A stretch of 64,000 nt of DNA from CAWGMT01 sp963823675 (lineage in GTDB: Bacteria; Planctomycetota; Planctomycetia; Isosphaerales; Isosphaeraceae): positions 1 through 64,000 of the forward strand of contig CAWGMT010000012.1 in the NCBI GenBank assembly GCA_963823675.1. Reading direction: 5' to 3'. The notes beneath the pieces were generated by a model that had not been told where the DNA came from, did not search any database, and saw nothing but the letters and a program-made list of their open reading frames with translations. This document shows positions 49,228 to 58,310 of this stretch, in pieces. Within the stretch, counting starts at the first letter, position 1, and the number at the start of each line of letters is the position of its first letter. A program made the position numbers and the translations under genes.

Positions 49228-50448
49228 ATGAAAATGCACTGGTTGATTGCCGTGATCGTCGCGGTGGCGGTCGGGCCACGCGCACCCTGGGGCACGATTT
49301 GGGCTGGCTCGCATCGCCTGACGGTGAAGGGCGCGGAGGTCGATCTCGAAGAAGTGCCCGTCGTGGTCGAGATCGAAGCGCCGCTGGCGATCGGGACTTA
49401 CCTGCTGCGGCCGGCTGCCGATGCCGCGGCGATTCCCGCCCAGGTCTTCGAAGAACGGGGCCGGCGGTATTTCGCCGTGGTTCTGGCTCGTGTGGCCGCA
49501 AGACGCGACAGCACCTATCAACTCGAGCCGGGCAACCCGAGCGAAGTCCCGTCTGCGCCAGGAGTTTCGCTGGTGCCCCAAGGGCGGAACGTTCGGGTCG
49601 AGATCGGTCAACGGCTCTTGACCGAGTACCGCGTCAACGTCGGGCACAAGCCGTTTTTCTTCCCTCTGATCGGTCCGACCGGCGATTCCTTCACGCGGGC
49701 TTTTCCCATGGAGGCCGTCGCGGGCGAGGATCACGATCACCCCCATCAGAGATCGTGCTGGCTGACCCACGGCAACGTGAACGGAGTCAACTTCTGGTCG
49801 GAATCTCCCTTGGCGGGCACCATCAAGGAAACGGATCGGGCCGTCATCGTCGCGGGACCGGTCCTGGCCCGGCTGTGGACCCGGAACGACTGGATTGCCC
49901 CCGGCGGCAAGCAGGTCTGCGCCGACCAACGGAGCGTGACGTTTTATCGCACCAACGACGTGCGGATCATCGATTTTGACATCACGATCCGGGCCGGCGC
50001 GAGCCCGGTCACTTTCGGAGACACCAAGGAAGGGATGTTTGGACTTCGGGTCGCTTCATCGATGGACGTGAGCAAGAAGACGGGGGGCAAAATCACCAGT
50101 GCCGCGGGATTGACCAACGAAGGGGCGTGGGGAAAGGCATCACCCTGGGTCGATTACGTCGGTCCGGTCAGCGGCAAGCTCGTCGGAATCGCGGTATTGA
50201 ACCACCCGGACAGTTTTCGCTACCCCACGACATGGCATGTGAGGCCGTACGGTCTCTTTGCGGCCAATCCGTTTGGTTGGCACGATTTCGGCGAGCCGCA
50301 GCGCGGCGATTATACCATCACCCCCGACGGCTCAATTCGCTTTCGCTATCGAGTTATCCTTCACGAGGGAGCGACATCAGACGCAAGATTGCCGGCACAC
50401 TTCCTGGGTTATTCCAAACCCCCCAAGTTGGAGCTGATGTCGAAGTAG
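49228..50448 (+). CDS. DUF6807 / PmoA-like exported protein
   Basis: ATG 49228 with a signal peptide (MKMHWLIAVIVAVAVGPRA). 406 residues, frame intact. Family marks of the DUF6807 group (long labelled methane oxygenase PmoA in databases): YRVNVGHKPFFFPLIGPTGD, FTRAFPMEAVAGEDHDHPHQ, LTHGNVNGVNFWSE, DTKEGMFGLRVASSMDV, AVLNHPDSFRYPTTWHVRPY and NPFGWHDFG. The His-rich HDHPHQ suggests metal binding. The PmoA label has no proven methane link here; in planctomycetes these genes occur near sugar-handling proteins. Function unproven. Confidence 0.9.
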   Translation: MKMHWLIAVIVAVAVGPRAPWGTIWAGSHRLTVKGAEVDLEEVPVVVEIEAPLAIGTYLLRPAADAAAIPAQVFEERGRRYFAVVLARVAARRDSTYQLEPGNPSEVPSAPGVSLVPQGRNVRVEIGQRLLTEYRVNVGHKPFFFPLIGPTGDSFTRAFPMEAVAGEDHDHPHQRSCWLTHGNVNGVNFWSESPLAGTIKETDRAVIVAGPVLARLWTRNDWIAPGGKQVCADQRSVTFYRTNDVRIIDFDITIRAGASPVTFGDTKEGMFGLRVASSMDVSKKTGGKITSAAGLTNEGAWGKASPWVDYVGPVSGKLVGIAVLNHPDSFRYPTTWHVRPYGLFAANPFGWHDFGEPQRGDYTITPDGSIRFRYRVILHEGATSDARLPAHFLGYSKPPKLELMSK

Positions 50449-50807
50449 ACACCTCGGATTTCGGTTTTGGGATTTGGGATTTGGGATTTCTCTCTTGGTT
50501 GCGGCCATCTGCCGCAACAAAAAGAAATCGCCCGTGTCGCTGCCTCGTGGAACGAGGCTAGACACGGGCGAAACGACTTCCACCGCAATGCCGGTAGGGC
50601 GCCTTTGAGAACCCGTAGTTCAGGTGGGAACCATAGGCTCGCGTGGACACAAGTTCCAAGGAGCCGGAATCGGTTCCCGACGGGTTTTATGTTGGTTCGC
50701 CAAAAGATTACCCTGTGTCGAACATGGCAGAGGCCGTACCCGGGATGAACCAGGTTCGTTGAGTGTAATCCCAACGTGCTCGAGTAGCAAGAGAACAGGA
50801 CGCAAAC
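50449..50807. other. 359-bp intergenic region with tandem heptamer
   Basis: TTTGGGA occurs three times in tandem at about 50467-50488. The hairpin at 50529-50570 and a second GC-variable stretch follow. No gene-like translation. It separates the convergent DUF6807 and UVR-domain genes, so a bidirectional terminator is expected here. Confidence 0.45.
50529..50570. terminator. Two-part palindromic hairpin between convergent genes
   Basis: Outer arms CGCCCGTGTC (50529-50538) and GACACGGGCG (50561-50570), inner arms GCCTCGT (50542-50548) and ACGAGGC (50552-50558), loop GGA. The structure is nearly perfectly symmetric and could terminate transcription from both sides, though no T-run follows on either strand. 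A mobile REP-like palindrome is the alternative. Confidence 0.55.
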
Positions 50808-51563
50808 TTATTCGCCTGATGAGAGCCGGCGGATCTGGTCGCGAATGCGTGCGGCGTTTTCGTAAGCTTCGCGTCCGACCGCTTCATCGAGTTCTCGTTT
50901 CAATCGTTCCAGGGGACCGATCGGCTGACCGGCTTCCACTTCGTGTCGCCATTTCAGCAGGGAGCGCAGCTCCGAGCACTGTTTTTCGCGGTCTTGCTGG
51001 TGGTACTCGCGGAGGAACCGGCGAATGGCCTCGATGCCCTGGTCGATCGCCAGGAGCGCGGCCTTGTGATCGCCACTGGCCAAAGCCTTCGATGCCATGG
51101 CTCGGGCGTACATCATTTCCACGTATGGCCGGTACTGCTCGAACTCGACTTTGTCGGAATCGGAAGTGGCGTGGCGAGCCACGAAGGCGAAGAGCCGCAG
51201 ATTGCGCCTGGTATCGCGCGCAACCAGATCGTACAACTCGAGATGATAGGCTGAGAGATAGCGGTGGTAATACTGGAGGCCCTCGTGCAAGAGAGCTTCG
51301 CAGGCTTTCGAGTCGAGCGCGTAACTGGCGCCCTTGGATCGGGCATCCTTCGCCTGCGCCTCGTGAAACTCGAGCAGGGATTCGAACCCGAACGGTTTTT
51401 GTCCGTCCGGCCGTCCAGCCATTTCCATCTGCCTGAGACCGAGGTCGATCCGCATCTGGATTTTATCGCTGCCATCGTCGCCACGGATGACGCGAACCCT
51501 GAACTCATCGGGATCGAACTCCCAACTGTTCAAGATGGCGCGGATATCTTGACTCAAGCTCAA
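50808..51563 (-). CDS. UVR-motif (UvrB/UvrC C-terminal-like) protein
   Basis: ATG 51563 (MSLSQDIRAILNSWEFD). 251 residues, frame intact. The first part (DPDEFRVRVIRGDDGSDKIQ, RIDLGLRQMEMAGRPDG) resembles a planctomycete-conserved unknown domain. The middle is helical, and the C-terminus has a UVR motif (LERLKRELDEAVGREAYENA, ARIRDQIRRL), the coiled hairpin that joins UvrB to UvrC and also occurs in McsA/Clp regulators. No nuclease domain, so it is not UvrB or UvrC. It starts 3 nt after the DUF4912 gene ends; likely one operon. Confidence 0.85.
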   Translation of the reverse strand: MSLSQDIRAILNSWEFDPDEFRVRVIRGDDGSDKIQMRIDLGLRQMEMAGRPDGQKPFGFESLLEFHEAQAKDARSKGASYALDSKACEALLHEGLQYYHRYLSAYHLELYDLVARDTRRNLRLFAFVARHATSDSDKVEFEQYRPYVEMMYARAMASKALASGDHKAALLAIDQGIEAIRRFLREYHQQDREKQCSELRSLLKWRHEVEAGQPIGPLERLKRELDEAVGREAYENAARIRDQIRRLSSGE

Positions 51564-51566
51564 ACC

Positions 51567-52766
51567 TCAAAGTTCATTACTATCGTGGATCATCGGCTCG
51601 AGCTCCTTGGTATTGCGCTCGACGGCCAGCACGATGGTTCGCTCCTCGATTCCGTCGGCGCTCGCCGCGACGGCCGGAATGATCTGACGCGAGTCTGGCA
51701 AGCTGAAGCGAACCGTGAAGGTTCCGTCCGACCGCAACTGCACCGGCTCACCCTGGAGTGTGACCCGGGCATTGGGCTCGGTCGTCCCGTAGACGATGAG
51801 CTCGGCATCGATCTGGAAGTGGAAGTCTCGGCCCAGGGTCGGCAAGACCGTGGTCGACAGATTTTGGAGGACCGCGCTGCACATGGGCCGGCGGAGCCGC
51901 TCCTCGAACAGATCGCGAAGGTCAAGTTGAAAGGCGTGATTGCTCGGGCCCTGGCCTTGCGAGGAGGGATTCTGGATCCGGTCGAACTGCTTCTGCACGT
52001 TGGCCCAGTTTTCATCCAGGCAATCGGTCACGCCGGCCCGGGGAGTCGTCACCACGTTGGATCGGGCCAGAACGTAGAACTTACCGCGCCGGGACAGATA
52101 GCCGATGTCGATACGATAGGACCGGGGTGGTTCGAGCACGTCGACGTACCAATTATTCACGCCGCCGTGAATGGGGATGTCGCGGATGTGGCGCTCCGAC
52201 GCGGATGTCGTATCTTCACTCGACACGTCCATCACGCGGAGAATTGGCCGCGCAGCGTGCCAATCCTGGCCCAGCGCGGCCTGGGCTCGCTGCAAGGTCG
52301 TCCTGCTCAATTCCCAGTAGGCGTGCAACCAGTAGGAGTCGCGAGTCAGGACGATGATCCGGTCCTTCTGGCAGGCGTGATCCAGCGTCTGGTTGGGCGT
52401 CGCCGGAATCGAGGCCAGCGCAGACCGATTGGCGGGAAGATTCCGATTACGAGGACCGTCAGTGCCCTCGGCCCTCTTGCGTGCGCTTGTCCCGTTTGCA
52501 ACCGTCCCATTCAATGCATGCAGTGGAGTCGTTTTTCTTCGTCCATGTCCACTCGCGCGGGGCGACGAGCGAGGAAGCGTCAGGGCGCGAATCAACTGGT
52601 CCTTGCGCATCGCGTGCCAGCCCGCGATACCCTGTTCCTTGGCCATCTGGGCAAGATGCCTTTTATTACAACCCTTGAGCGTGTCGGCGATCATACGGTA
52701 CCACTCCGACGTCCCCCACCCGCTCCTGGGCGTGGAGTGAGAGACGAGTATTTTCAAGGACGACAA
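51567..52766 (-). CDS. DUF4912 protein with Rho N-terminal-like (SAP-like) domain
   Basis: ATG 52766 (MSSLKILVSHSTPRSGWG); ATG at ~52691 (MIADTLKGCNKRHL) may be the true start. Residues ~30-65 look like a Rho-N/SAP helical domain (LAQMAKEQGIAGWHAMRKDQ, LIRAL). DUF4912 follows (~130-260): RIIVLTRDSYWLHAYWELSR, RVMDVSS, NNWYVDVLEPPRSYRIDIGY, KFYVLARSNVVTTP. A C-terminal Ig-like part has AELIVYGTTEPNARVTLQG and SDGTFTVRFSLPD. 399 residues, frame intact. Members are uncharacterised. The Rho-N module hints at nucleic-acid binding. Confidence 0.87.
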   Translation of the reverse strand: MSSLKILVSHSTPRSGWGTSEWYRMIADTLKGCNKRHLAQMAKEQGIAGWHAMRKDQLIRALTLPRSSPRASGHGRRKTTPLHALNGTVANGTSARKRAEGTDGPRNRNLPANRSALASIPATPNQTLDHACQKDRIIVLTRDSYWLHAYWELSRTTLQRAQAALGQDWHAARPILRVMDVSSEDTTSASERHIRDIPIHGGVNNWYVDVLEPPRSYRIDIGYLSRRGKFYVLARSNVVTTPRAGVTDCLDENWANVQKQFDRIQNPSSQGQGPSNHAFQLDLRDLFEERLRRPMCSAVLQNLSTTVLPTLGRDFHFQIDAELIVYGTTEPNARVTLQGEPVQLRSDGTFTVRFSLPDSRQIIPAVAASADGIEERTIVLAVERNTKELEPMIHDSNEL

Positions 52767-53299
52767 TCATCCGTGAGTGGACCGATCCGGAAACTCCATG
52801 TACCCCGGATTCTGGAGGGCGATACATCGGCGGTCAAAAGCAACCCATTCCAGTTCGTCGTCGCCTTGCGGGAGCCAGCCGGGGGAGGCAGAAACGTCAC
52901 GATTGCGGCTGGAACAAAAAAAGCGGTCATCAGACCGGCCAATCCTGGTCGATGCCGCTATAAACTCGCGTCTCTTCCGCAGCTTGGATGCCAAAGCCGA
53001 AACATGACGTATCCCCGTACTAGGTCGGACCAAACGATTCGAGGAGCGTCGTTTTTTCGAGGCTTGCTGTGTTGCTTGTGATCGCCGCTAAACACATACC
53101 ACAACGACCCAAGCTCTGTCAATCAGGCTTTTCGGCAACCGCATGATAAGCCGATCGCCGTCGGTCCGTTCGAGCATGATTATTCGGGCCGGACCCGGCC
53201 ATGCCGGGCCGCGGGGACTTCAATTGTTAAGATTATCATAAATGCACGTTAATATCTAACCACTTTGTGAAAAATTTCTCGAACAGGGTCGCTGGCTGG
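52767..53299. other. 533-bp intergenic region
   Basis: Divergent spacer between the DUF4912 operon and the ATP synthase operon. AT content rises toward 53230-53280 (e.g. TTAAGATTATCATAAATGCA), as expected upstream of a strong promoter. No gene seen on either strand; short frames have no motif. Confidence 0.5.
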
Positions 53300-53327
53300 T
53301 TGACAGGGAAAAGTTGCCCAGTATAAA
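53300..53327 (+). promoter_or_regulatory. Sigma-70 promoter of the ATP synthase operon
   Basis: Consensus TTGACA (53300-53305), 16-nt spacer, TATAAA (53322-53327), about 125 nt before the atpZ/I GTG. The AT-rich stretch just upstream could act as an UP element. Confidence 0.7.
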
Positions 53328-53453
53328 TGAGACATTGTTAGCACCCGCCTTGAGTACTTCTGAGGTTGCTCGCCGACGTCGGCTCGACGCCGCCGCGGGT
53401 CGTTGCTCACGGCTCTTTCCGGCGTCGGTGGCAAATGAAGGAGTTCGCGGTGC

Positions 53454-53738
53454 GTGGCTGAGCGACCGGAGGCACGTTCGCGGTTGGCGGTGGGGGTGCA
53501 AGCGGCCTCTTCGATCACCACGATCGGCCTGGAGTTTTCCCTCCCTACCGTCATCGGACTGGTGATCGACCGCCACTGGCATACGACTCCGGTCGCGACG
53601 CTGATCGGCGCCGTCTTGGGCTTTCTGGCGGGGATGATGCACATTCTGGCGGTTGCCAGAAGCTTGTCAGCCCCGACGGGATCGGCGTCGAAAGTCACGC
53701 GGCCGAGCGATCAAAATCGCGGCACCAACGGCTCTTAG
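53454..53738 (+). CDS. AtpZ/AtpI-type accessory protein of F1Fo ATP synthase
   Basis: GTG 53454 is preceded by GAAGGAG (53436-53442). 94 residues with two membrane helices (SITTIGLEFSLPTVIGLVID, TLIGAVLGFLAGMMHILAVA) around a short polar loop (RHWHTTP), the ATPase_gene1 pattern. Members assist c-ring assembly and sometimes Mg/Ca uptake. First gene of the atp operon, 92 nt before atpB. Confidence 0.82.
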   Translation: MAERPEARSRLAVGVQAASSITTIGLEFSLPTVIGLVIDRHWHTTPVATLIGAVLGFLAGMMHILAVARSLSAPTGSASKVTRPSDQNRGTNGS

Positions 53739-53830
53739 GCCGGCGACTTGAGCAATGTCCGTGAACGAACTCAACGTTATGAACCGCCACGGCTCACCGT
53801 TTCGCACAAACCCAAAGTAGACACTCCCTC

Positions 53831-54673
53831 ATGGCCGGACACGCTACGAACCCCTTGAGCCATGTGCTCGACCACCCCACGATCGAATTGCCTTGGCCCA
53901 CCCCTCTTCTGAATCGTGAAGATTGGTCGCTCGAGCTGCCGATCACACTGCGTTCGATCTTCGGGATTCAGATCACGCGGTTCATGGTCATGGAGATCGT
54001 GGCAGCGGGGTTGATGCTCGCGATTCTGGTTCCCGTCGTCCGGCACATCGCCCGCACTCCGGTCAGCAGGGGCTGGTTTCCCAACATCTTCGAGGCGATG
54101 CTCCTGTTCATTCGAGACGATGTCGCGCGGCCCTCGATCGGCGGTCACGCGGCCGATCGATTCCTGCCTTATCTGTGGACCGTATTCTTCTTCGTGCTCT
54201 TCAACAATCTGCTGGGCATGTTCCCCGGCGGAGCGTCGGCGACGGGAAACGTCAATGTCACCGGGGTCCTTGCCTTGATGACTTTGGTCGTGGTGATCTC
54301 GGCCGGGTCGCGCGAGATGGGGTTCGCCGGCTTCTGGATCTCGATCGTGCCCCACATGGACGTCCCCAAATTAATGAAACCGTTTTTCTGGGGCATGATG
54401 TTCGTCATCGAGGTCGCCGGCCTCTTGATTCGCCACGTGGTCCTGGCCATTCGTCTCTTCGCCAACATGTTCGCCGGCCACATCGTCTTGTCGGTCATCC
54501 TAGGATTCATTTTGATGGCTCAGTTTTCGCTTGCCTTCTGGGTCGTGATGCCGGCGAGCATCGTCGGAGTGATCCTGCTCAGTCTCTTGGAGTTGTTCGT
54601 GGCCTTCCTGCAGGCGTATATCTTCACCTTCTTGTCGGCTATTTTTATCGGTTCCGCGGTCCATCCCCACTAG
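53831..54673 (+). CDS. atpB: F1Fo ATP synthase subunit a
   Basis: ATG 53831; 280 residues. Helical throughout. The essential stator arginine lies in VLAIRLFANMFAGHIVL. Other marks: LPYLWTVFFFVLFNNLLGMF, PGGASATGNVNVT and the C-terminal ELFVAFLQAYIFTFLSAIFI with the conserved Gln. Forms the proton half-channels with the c-ring. Frame intact. Confidence 0.96.
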   Translation: MAGHATNPLSHVLDHPTIELPWPTPLLNREDWSLELPITLRSIFGIQITRFMVMEIVAAGLMLAILVPVVRHIARTPVSRGWFPNIFEAMLLFIRDDVARPSIGGHAADRFLPYLWTVFFFVLFNNLLGMFPGGASATGNVNVTGVLALMTLVVVISAGSREMGFAGFWISIVPHMDVPKLMKPFFWGMMFVIEVAGLLIRHVVLAIRLFANMFAGHIVLSVILGFILMAQFSLAFWVVMPASIVGVILLSLLELFVAFLQAYIFTFLSAIFIGSAVHPH

Positions 54674-54788
54674 GATTATTGGCCGCTTTGCGGCCCATAA
54701 ATCCGCGCAGGAGAGCAGATGAACGGCGGAGCAGGTGAAAAATTCAACGTGAGAGTGTATCGTCACCTATTGAGGAGTAGGGTTTCCG

Positions 54789-55103
54789 ATGAAACTGTTT
54801 AAGGCGATCGTCCTGATCGGTGCTTTCGTATTGATGGCAGACCATGCCGCTTACGCCCAAGGCCCACCGGCAACCGGACCGCAGCCGTTCTCGGACCTCA
54901 AAGCGGTCGGCGCGGGGCTGGTGATCATCGGCGCTGCATTCGGTATCGGCATGCTGGCCAAGGGGGCCGTCGAGAGCATGGCGCGCCAGCCCGAAATCGC
55001 GGGCAACATTCAGACGGCCATGATTATCGCCGCCGCCTTGATCGAAGGCGTCACCTTCTTTGCGCTTGTGATCATTATCTACCAGGTTGGCAAGGGACCT
55101 TGA
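54789..55103 (+). CDS. atpE: F1Fo ATP synthase subunit c
   Basis: ATG 54789 with AGGAG 12 nt upstream (GAGGAGTAGGG). 104 residues, longer than usual because of an N-terminal signal-like helix (LFKAIVLIGAFVLMADHAAY, then AQGPP). Hairpin helix 1: GAGLVIIGAAFGIGMLAKGA; loop ARQPE; helix 2 with the ion-binding Glu in ALIEGVTFFALVI. The residue after Glu is Gly and helix 1 lacks the Na+-coordinating Gln, so a proton ring is expected. The cleavable leader form is known in several bacterial lineages. Confidence 0.95.
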   Translation: MKLFKAIVLIGAFVLMADHAAYAQGPPATGPQPFSDLKAVGAGLVIIGAAFGIGMLAKGAVESMARQPEIAGNIQTAMIIAAALIEGVTFFALVIIIYQVGKGP

Positions 55104-55341
55104 AGGCAGGGGAGACCGGGAATGGGCAGAATGTCCTCACCAGGAGCGGGCCTGACGTAGTAACTCCTTCGCCTCGTTTGCGGTCCGCAGAATCCGCATG
55201 CCGCCGGTGCGTGCCGGAAGTTTAATTGTCGTCGGCGGTGCCGGTCCGGTCGTCGCCCTCGCGGGGGAAAACCGCGACTCCTTCCATATTCGGCTCGGGC
55301 GCCGGAACCACTCGATCTTGCTCGACACGTGAGACTTAACC
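55104..55341. other. 238-bp gap inside the atp operon
   Basis: No b' or other subunit gene fits here. A minus-strand frame (55137-55343) gives a 68-residue product without a motif and is judged chance. The unusual spacing could carry an internal promoter or processing site that sets high subunit c expression. Confidence 0.4.
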
Positions 55342-56055
55342 ATGTTGCGTCGATCGATCCTGGTGATGCGGATGGGGCTTCTGGTCGTGTGCCTGGGGTC
55401 CGCCCTGTCGGGTCAAGCGCTCGCCGGCCCGCAGCCGGCCGAGCGCGACGAGGCCGCGAGCAAGGCCGGTCCGGCGGCCCGTGAGTCAGCCGGCGCGGCC
55501 GGTCCGGAGCATTCCTCGTCGTCCGAGGACGTCAATCCCCTGAGTCCGCAACCGACCTTGGCCATCTGGACATTCGTGGTCTTCGTCGGGCTCCTGTTCG
55601 TGCTGGGGAAATATGCCTGGAAGCCGCTCTTGGAGGCTCTGCACCGCCGTGAGCAACATCTCGAGCACGTGTTGCTCGAGACCGAGCGTGCTCGGAACGA
55701 CAGCGAGGCCCTCCTCGCCGAGCACCGCCGGCTGATGGCCAAGGCCGCCGAGGATGTCAGGAACATCCTGGACAAAGGGCGGCAGGAAGCCCAGGCGGCC
55801 GCCGATCAGATCGTCAAGCTGGCGCAGGGCGAGGCCGAGGCCGCGCGGCAGCGCGCCCAGCGCGACATTTTCTCGGCCCGCGATCAGGCTCTGGCCGAGA
55901 TCTGGGAAAAAACCGCCGACATGGCCGTATCGGTCGCGGGCCGTGTTCTGGAAAAACAGCTCAGCGGCGATGATCACCGGCGGCTGCTCGATCAGGCGAT
56001 CCAGTCGCTGCCCGAAGTCGCCAGCCGAAACGGTCATGGAGGGCCCGCCGCATGA
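55342..56055 (+). CDS. atpF: F1Fo ATP synthase subunit b
   Basis: Start 55342 (TTG; ATGs at 55369 and 55375 are alternatives). 237 residues, longer than the ~160 of E. coli because of an N-terminal signal-like helix and a Ser/Ala-rich segment (residues ~30-65). The membrane anchor LAIWTFVVFVGLLFVLGKYA is followed by a long coiled coil (RREQHLEHVLLETERARNDS, ALLAEHRRLMAKAAEDVRN) and the C-terminus that contacts delta. Stop overlaps the atpH ATG (ATGA). Confidence 0.93.
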   Translation: MLRRSILVMRMGLLVVCLGSALSGQALAGPQPAERDEAASKAGPAARESAGAAGPEHSSSSEDVNPLSPQPTLAIWTFVVFVGLLFVLGKYAWKPLLEALHRREQHLEHVLLETERARNDSEALLAEHRRLMAKAAEDVRNILDKGRQEAQAAADQIVKLAQGEAEAARQRAQRDIFSARDQALAEIWEKTADMAVSVAGRVLEKQLSGDDHRRLLDQAIQSLPEVASRNGHGGPAA

Positions 56056-56690
56056 GCCGATCGAACACGGCGGTCAAATCGCACGCGCCGCTCGTTCCCG
56101 ACGTGAACCTCGAAGTTGCGCGGCGCTACGCGGATGCCTTGATCGGCGCGGCCGAGCACGAAGGGGGAGTCGAGCCCGCACTGGCGGAATTCGCCGAGAT
56201 CGAAAGCGATCTCCTCGATCGGTTTCCGCCTTTTGCCGCGATTCTTGCCTCGGCGCGCGTGCCGGCCAAGGAAAAGGATCGCATGCTGGTCGAGATTCTC
56301 GATGGCAGGGCCTCGAGCCTGGCCTTGCGGTTCCTCCGCGTGCTCAATCGCCATGGACGGTTGGATCTTCTGGGCGTGATCCTGCGCGAGGCCCGCTCGC
56401 TCTGGGATCGGCGCCAGGGCCGGGTCCCCGTGCGGGTGCTCACGGCCGTGCCGCTCCAGGCCGATCAAGTGGAGTCACTCCGAAGGCGGCTCGCCCGGCT
56501 CCTCGCCGCGACGCCGATCCTCGAGGTTTCGACCGATCCCTCGTTGATCGGGGGACTGGTCGTGGAGGTCGGCGACGACCGGTTCGATGCATCGGTCAAG
56601 AGCCGGCTGGAACAGATTCGCCAACGACTGCTCGAAGGGAAGACGCATGAAATTCAGAGCCGACGAGATCAGTTCAGTTATCCAGCGTGA
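56052..56690 (+). CDS. atpH: F1 ATP synthase subunit delta
   Basis: ATG 56052 overlaps the atpF stop. 212 residues. N-terminal helical domain: NLEVARRYADALIGAAEHEG, FAEIESDLLDRFPPFAAILA. Central and C-terminal parts match the OSCP family: FLRVLNRHGRLDLLGVILRE, VRVLTAVPLQADQVESLRRR, STDPSLIGGLVVEVGDDRFD. The frame overlaps atpA by 44 nt, longer than usual; a hidden indel near the end is possible. Confidence 0.93.
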   Translation: MSRSNTAVKSHAPLVPDVNLEVARRYADALIGAAEHEGGVEPALAEFAEIESDLLDRFPPFAAILASARVPAKEKDRMLVEILDGRASSLALRFLRVLNRHGRLDLLGVILREARSLWDRRQGRVPVRVLTAVPLQADQVESLRRRLARLLAATPILEVSTDPSLIGGLVVEVGDDRFDASVKSRLEQIRQRLLEGKTHEIQSRRDQFSYPA

Positions 56691-58310
56691 AATCGAGCAA
56701 TTCTCTCCGGAAATCACCCGGACCGAAGTCGGGCAGGTGCTCGAAGTGGGCGACGGCATCGCCCGGGTCTATGGTCTTTCGGGCTTGATGGCCGGCGAGA
56801 TGGTGAGATTCGAAAACGGAGTCAAGGGCATCGCGCTGAACCTCGAGGAGGCATCGGTCGGTGTGATGGTCCTGGGCGATTACACGGGCATCGAAGAAGG
56901 CGACACGGTCTCGGCGACCGGTGAGCTGCTCCGCGTGCCGGTGGGCGACGCTTTGATCGGTCGGGTCGTCAATGCGATCGGGCAGCCGATCGACGATCAG
57001 GGGCCGATCTTGACCGATCGCAACTGGCCTCTGGAATCGATGGCGCCTGGGATCGCCGAGCGGCAGCCGGTCGACGAGCCGCTTCAGACGGGGGTCAAGT
57101 CGATCGATTCCATGACGCCGATCGGGCGTGGACAACGCGAATTGCTGATCGGCGACCGCAAGACCGGCAAGACGGCCATCGCCATCGACACCATCCTCAA
57201 CCAGAAAGGGACCGGGGTCATTTGCGTCTATGTCGCCATCGCGCAGAAGGAATCGACGACGGCGGCGGTGGTCGAAGTGTTCCGTCGTCACGGCGCGCTT
57301 GACTACACGATCGTGGTGGCCGCCGGGGCCAGCGACCCGGCCCCGATGCAGTATATCGCCGCCTACGCCGGTTGCTCCATGGCCGAGTACTTCATGTACG
57401 AGCAAGGCAAGCCGACCCTGGTCATCTATGACGACCTTTCGAAACAGGCGGTCGCCTACCGCGAGGTTTCCCTGCTCTTGCGCAGGCCCCCGGGCCGCGA
57501 AGCTTATCCGGGCGATATTTTCTACGCCCACTCCCGCTTGCTCGAGCGCTCGGCCAAGCTCGCGAACCGGTACGTGATCCTGCCCGAAAACGCGCCGACC
57601 GACAAGGTGACCGACGTTATGGGCGTCAACAAGAAGGTGTATGTCGGCGTGCCGGGCCTCGAAGAGGCCAGGCACGAGCTCAAGGAACACTATCCGCAGG
57701 GTCACAAGGTGGAGAAGACGACCATTTCGGGCGGCTCGCTCACGGCGCTGCCGATCATCGAGACCCTGGAAGGCGAGGTCTCGGCGTACATCCCGACCAA
57801 TGTCATCTCGATCACCGACGGGCAGATCTACCTTCAGCCCGATCTCTTCTTCGCGGGAGTGCGTCCGGCGATCGACGTCGGCATCAGTGTCTCGCGCGTC
57901 GGCGGCAAGGCCCAGATCCCGGCGATGAAAAAAGTGGCCGGCGGGCTCCGGCTCGACCTGGCCGCATTCCGCGAGCTCGAGGCCTTCGCGCAGCTTGGCA
58001 CCGACCTCGACAAGGCGACCCAGAAGCAGCTCGACCGCGGTTACCGCATGGTCGAATTGCTCAAGCAGCCCCAGTACCAGCCGCTGGCCGCGGTCGATCA
58101 GGTGATGAGCATCTTCGCGGGCACTCACGGGTTCCTGGACGACGTCGCGATCCGCGACGTCCCACGGTGGGAAGCGGCTTTCCTGACTTTCGTTCGGGAG
58201 CGAAAGCCCGAGCTGGCGCGGCCCTCGAGCGAGACAAGAAGATGACCGACAAGATCGAGTCTGATCTGACGAGTGCGATTCGTGAATTCAAGGAGAAATT
58301 CTTTCGTTGA
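56647..58310 (+). CDS. atpA: F1 ATP synthase subunit alpha (C-terminal frame shift)
   Basis: ATG 56647 (MKFRADEISSVIQREIEQFS). Walker A GDRKTGKT at ~169-176; other marks ENGVKGIALNLEEASVGVMV, SIDSMTPIGRGQRELLIGD, YAGCSMAEYFM and VGISVSRVGGKAQIPAMKK. The frame ends early at 58245 (ARPSSETRR). Shifting one base near 58222 gives ALERDKKMTDKIESDLTSAI and REFKEKFFR to TGA 58308-58310, which is the normal alpha C-terminal tail. One missing G in the GCGCGGCCC run would explain it. About 554 residues. Confidence 0.95.

Noticed and set aside
49228..50448. Methane-oxidation role suggested by the PmoA-type family name
   Set aside because: No pmoB/pmoC neighbours and the protein is soluble/exported; the name is a historical family label.
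51264..53081. 605-residue plus-strand frame across the UVR/DUF4912 genes
   Set aside because: The minus-strand genes have recognisable domains; this frame spans both genes and has none.
55137..55343. Minus-strand 68-residue ORF between atpE and atpF
   Set aside because: No motif, no ribosome-binding site, and it lies opposite the transcribed atp operon.
56674..58128. 484-residue minus-strand frame opposite atpA
   Set aside because: Antisense shadow of a highly conserved gene.
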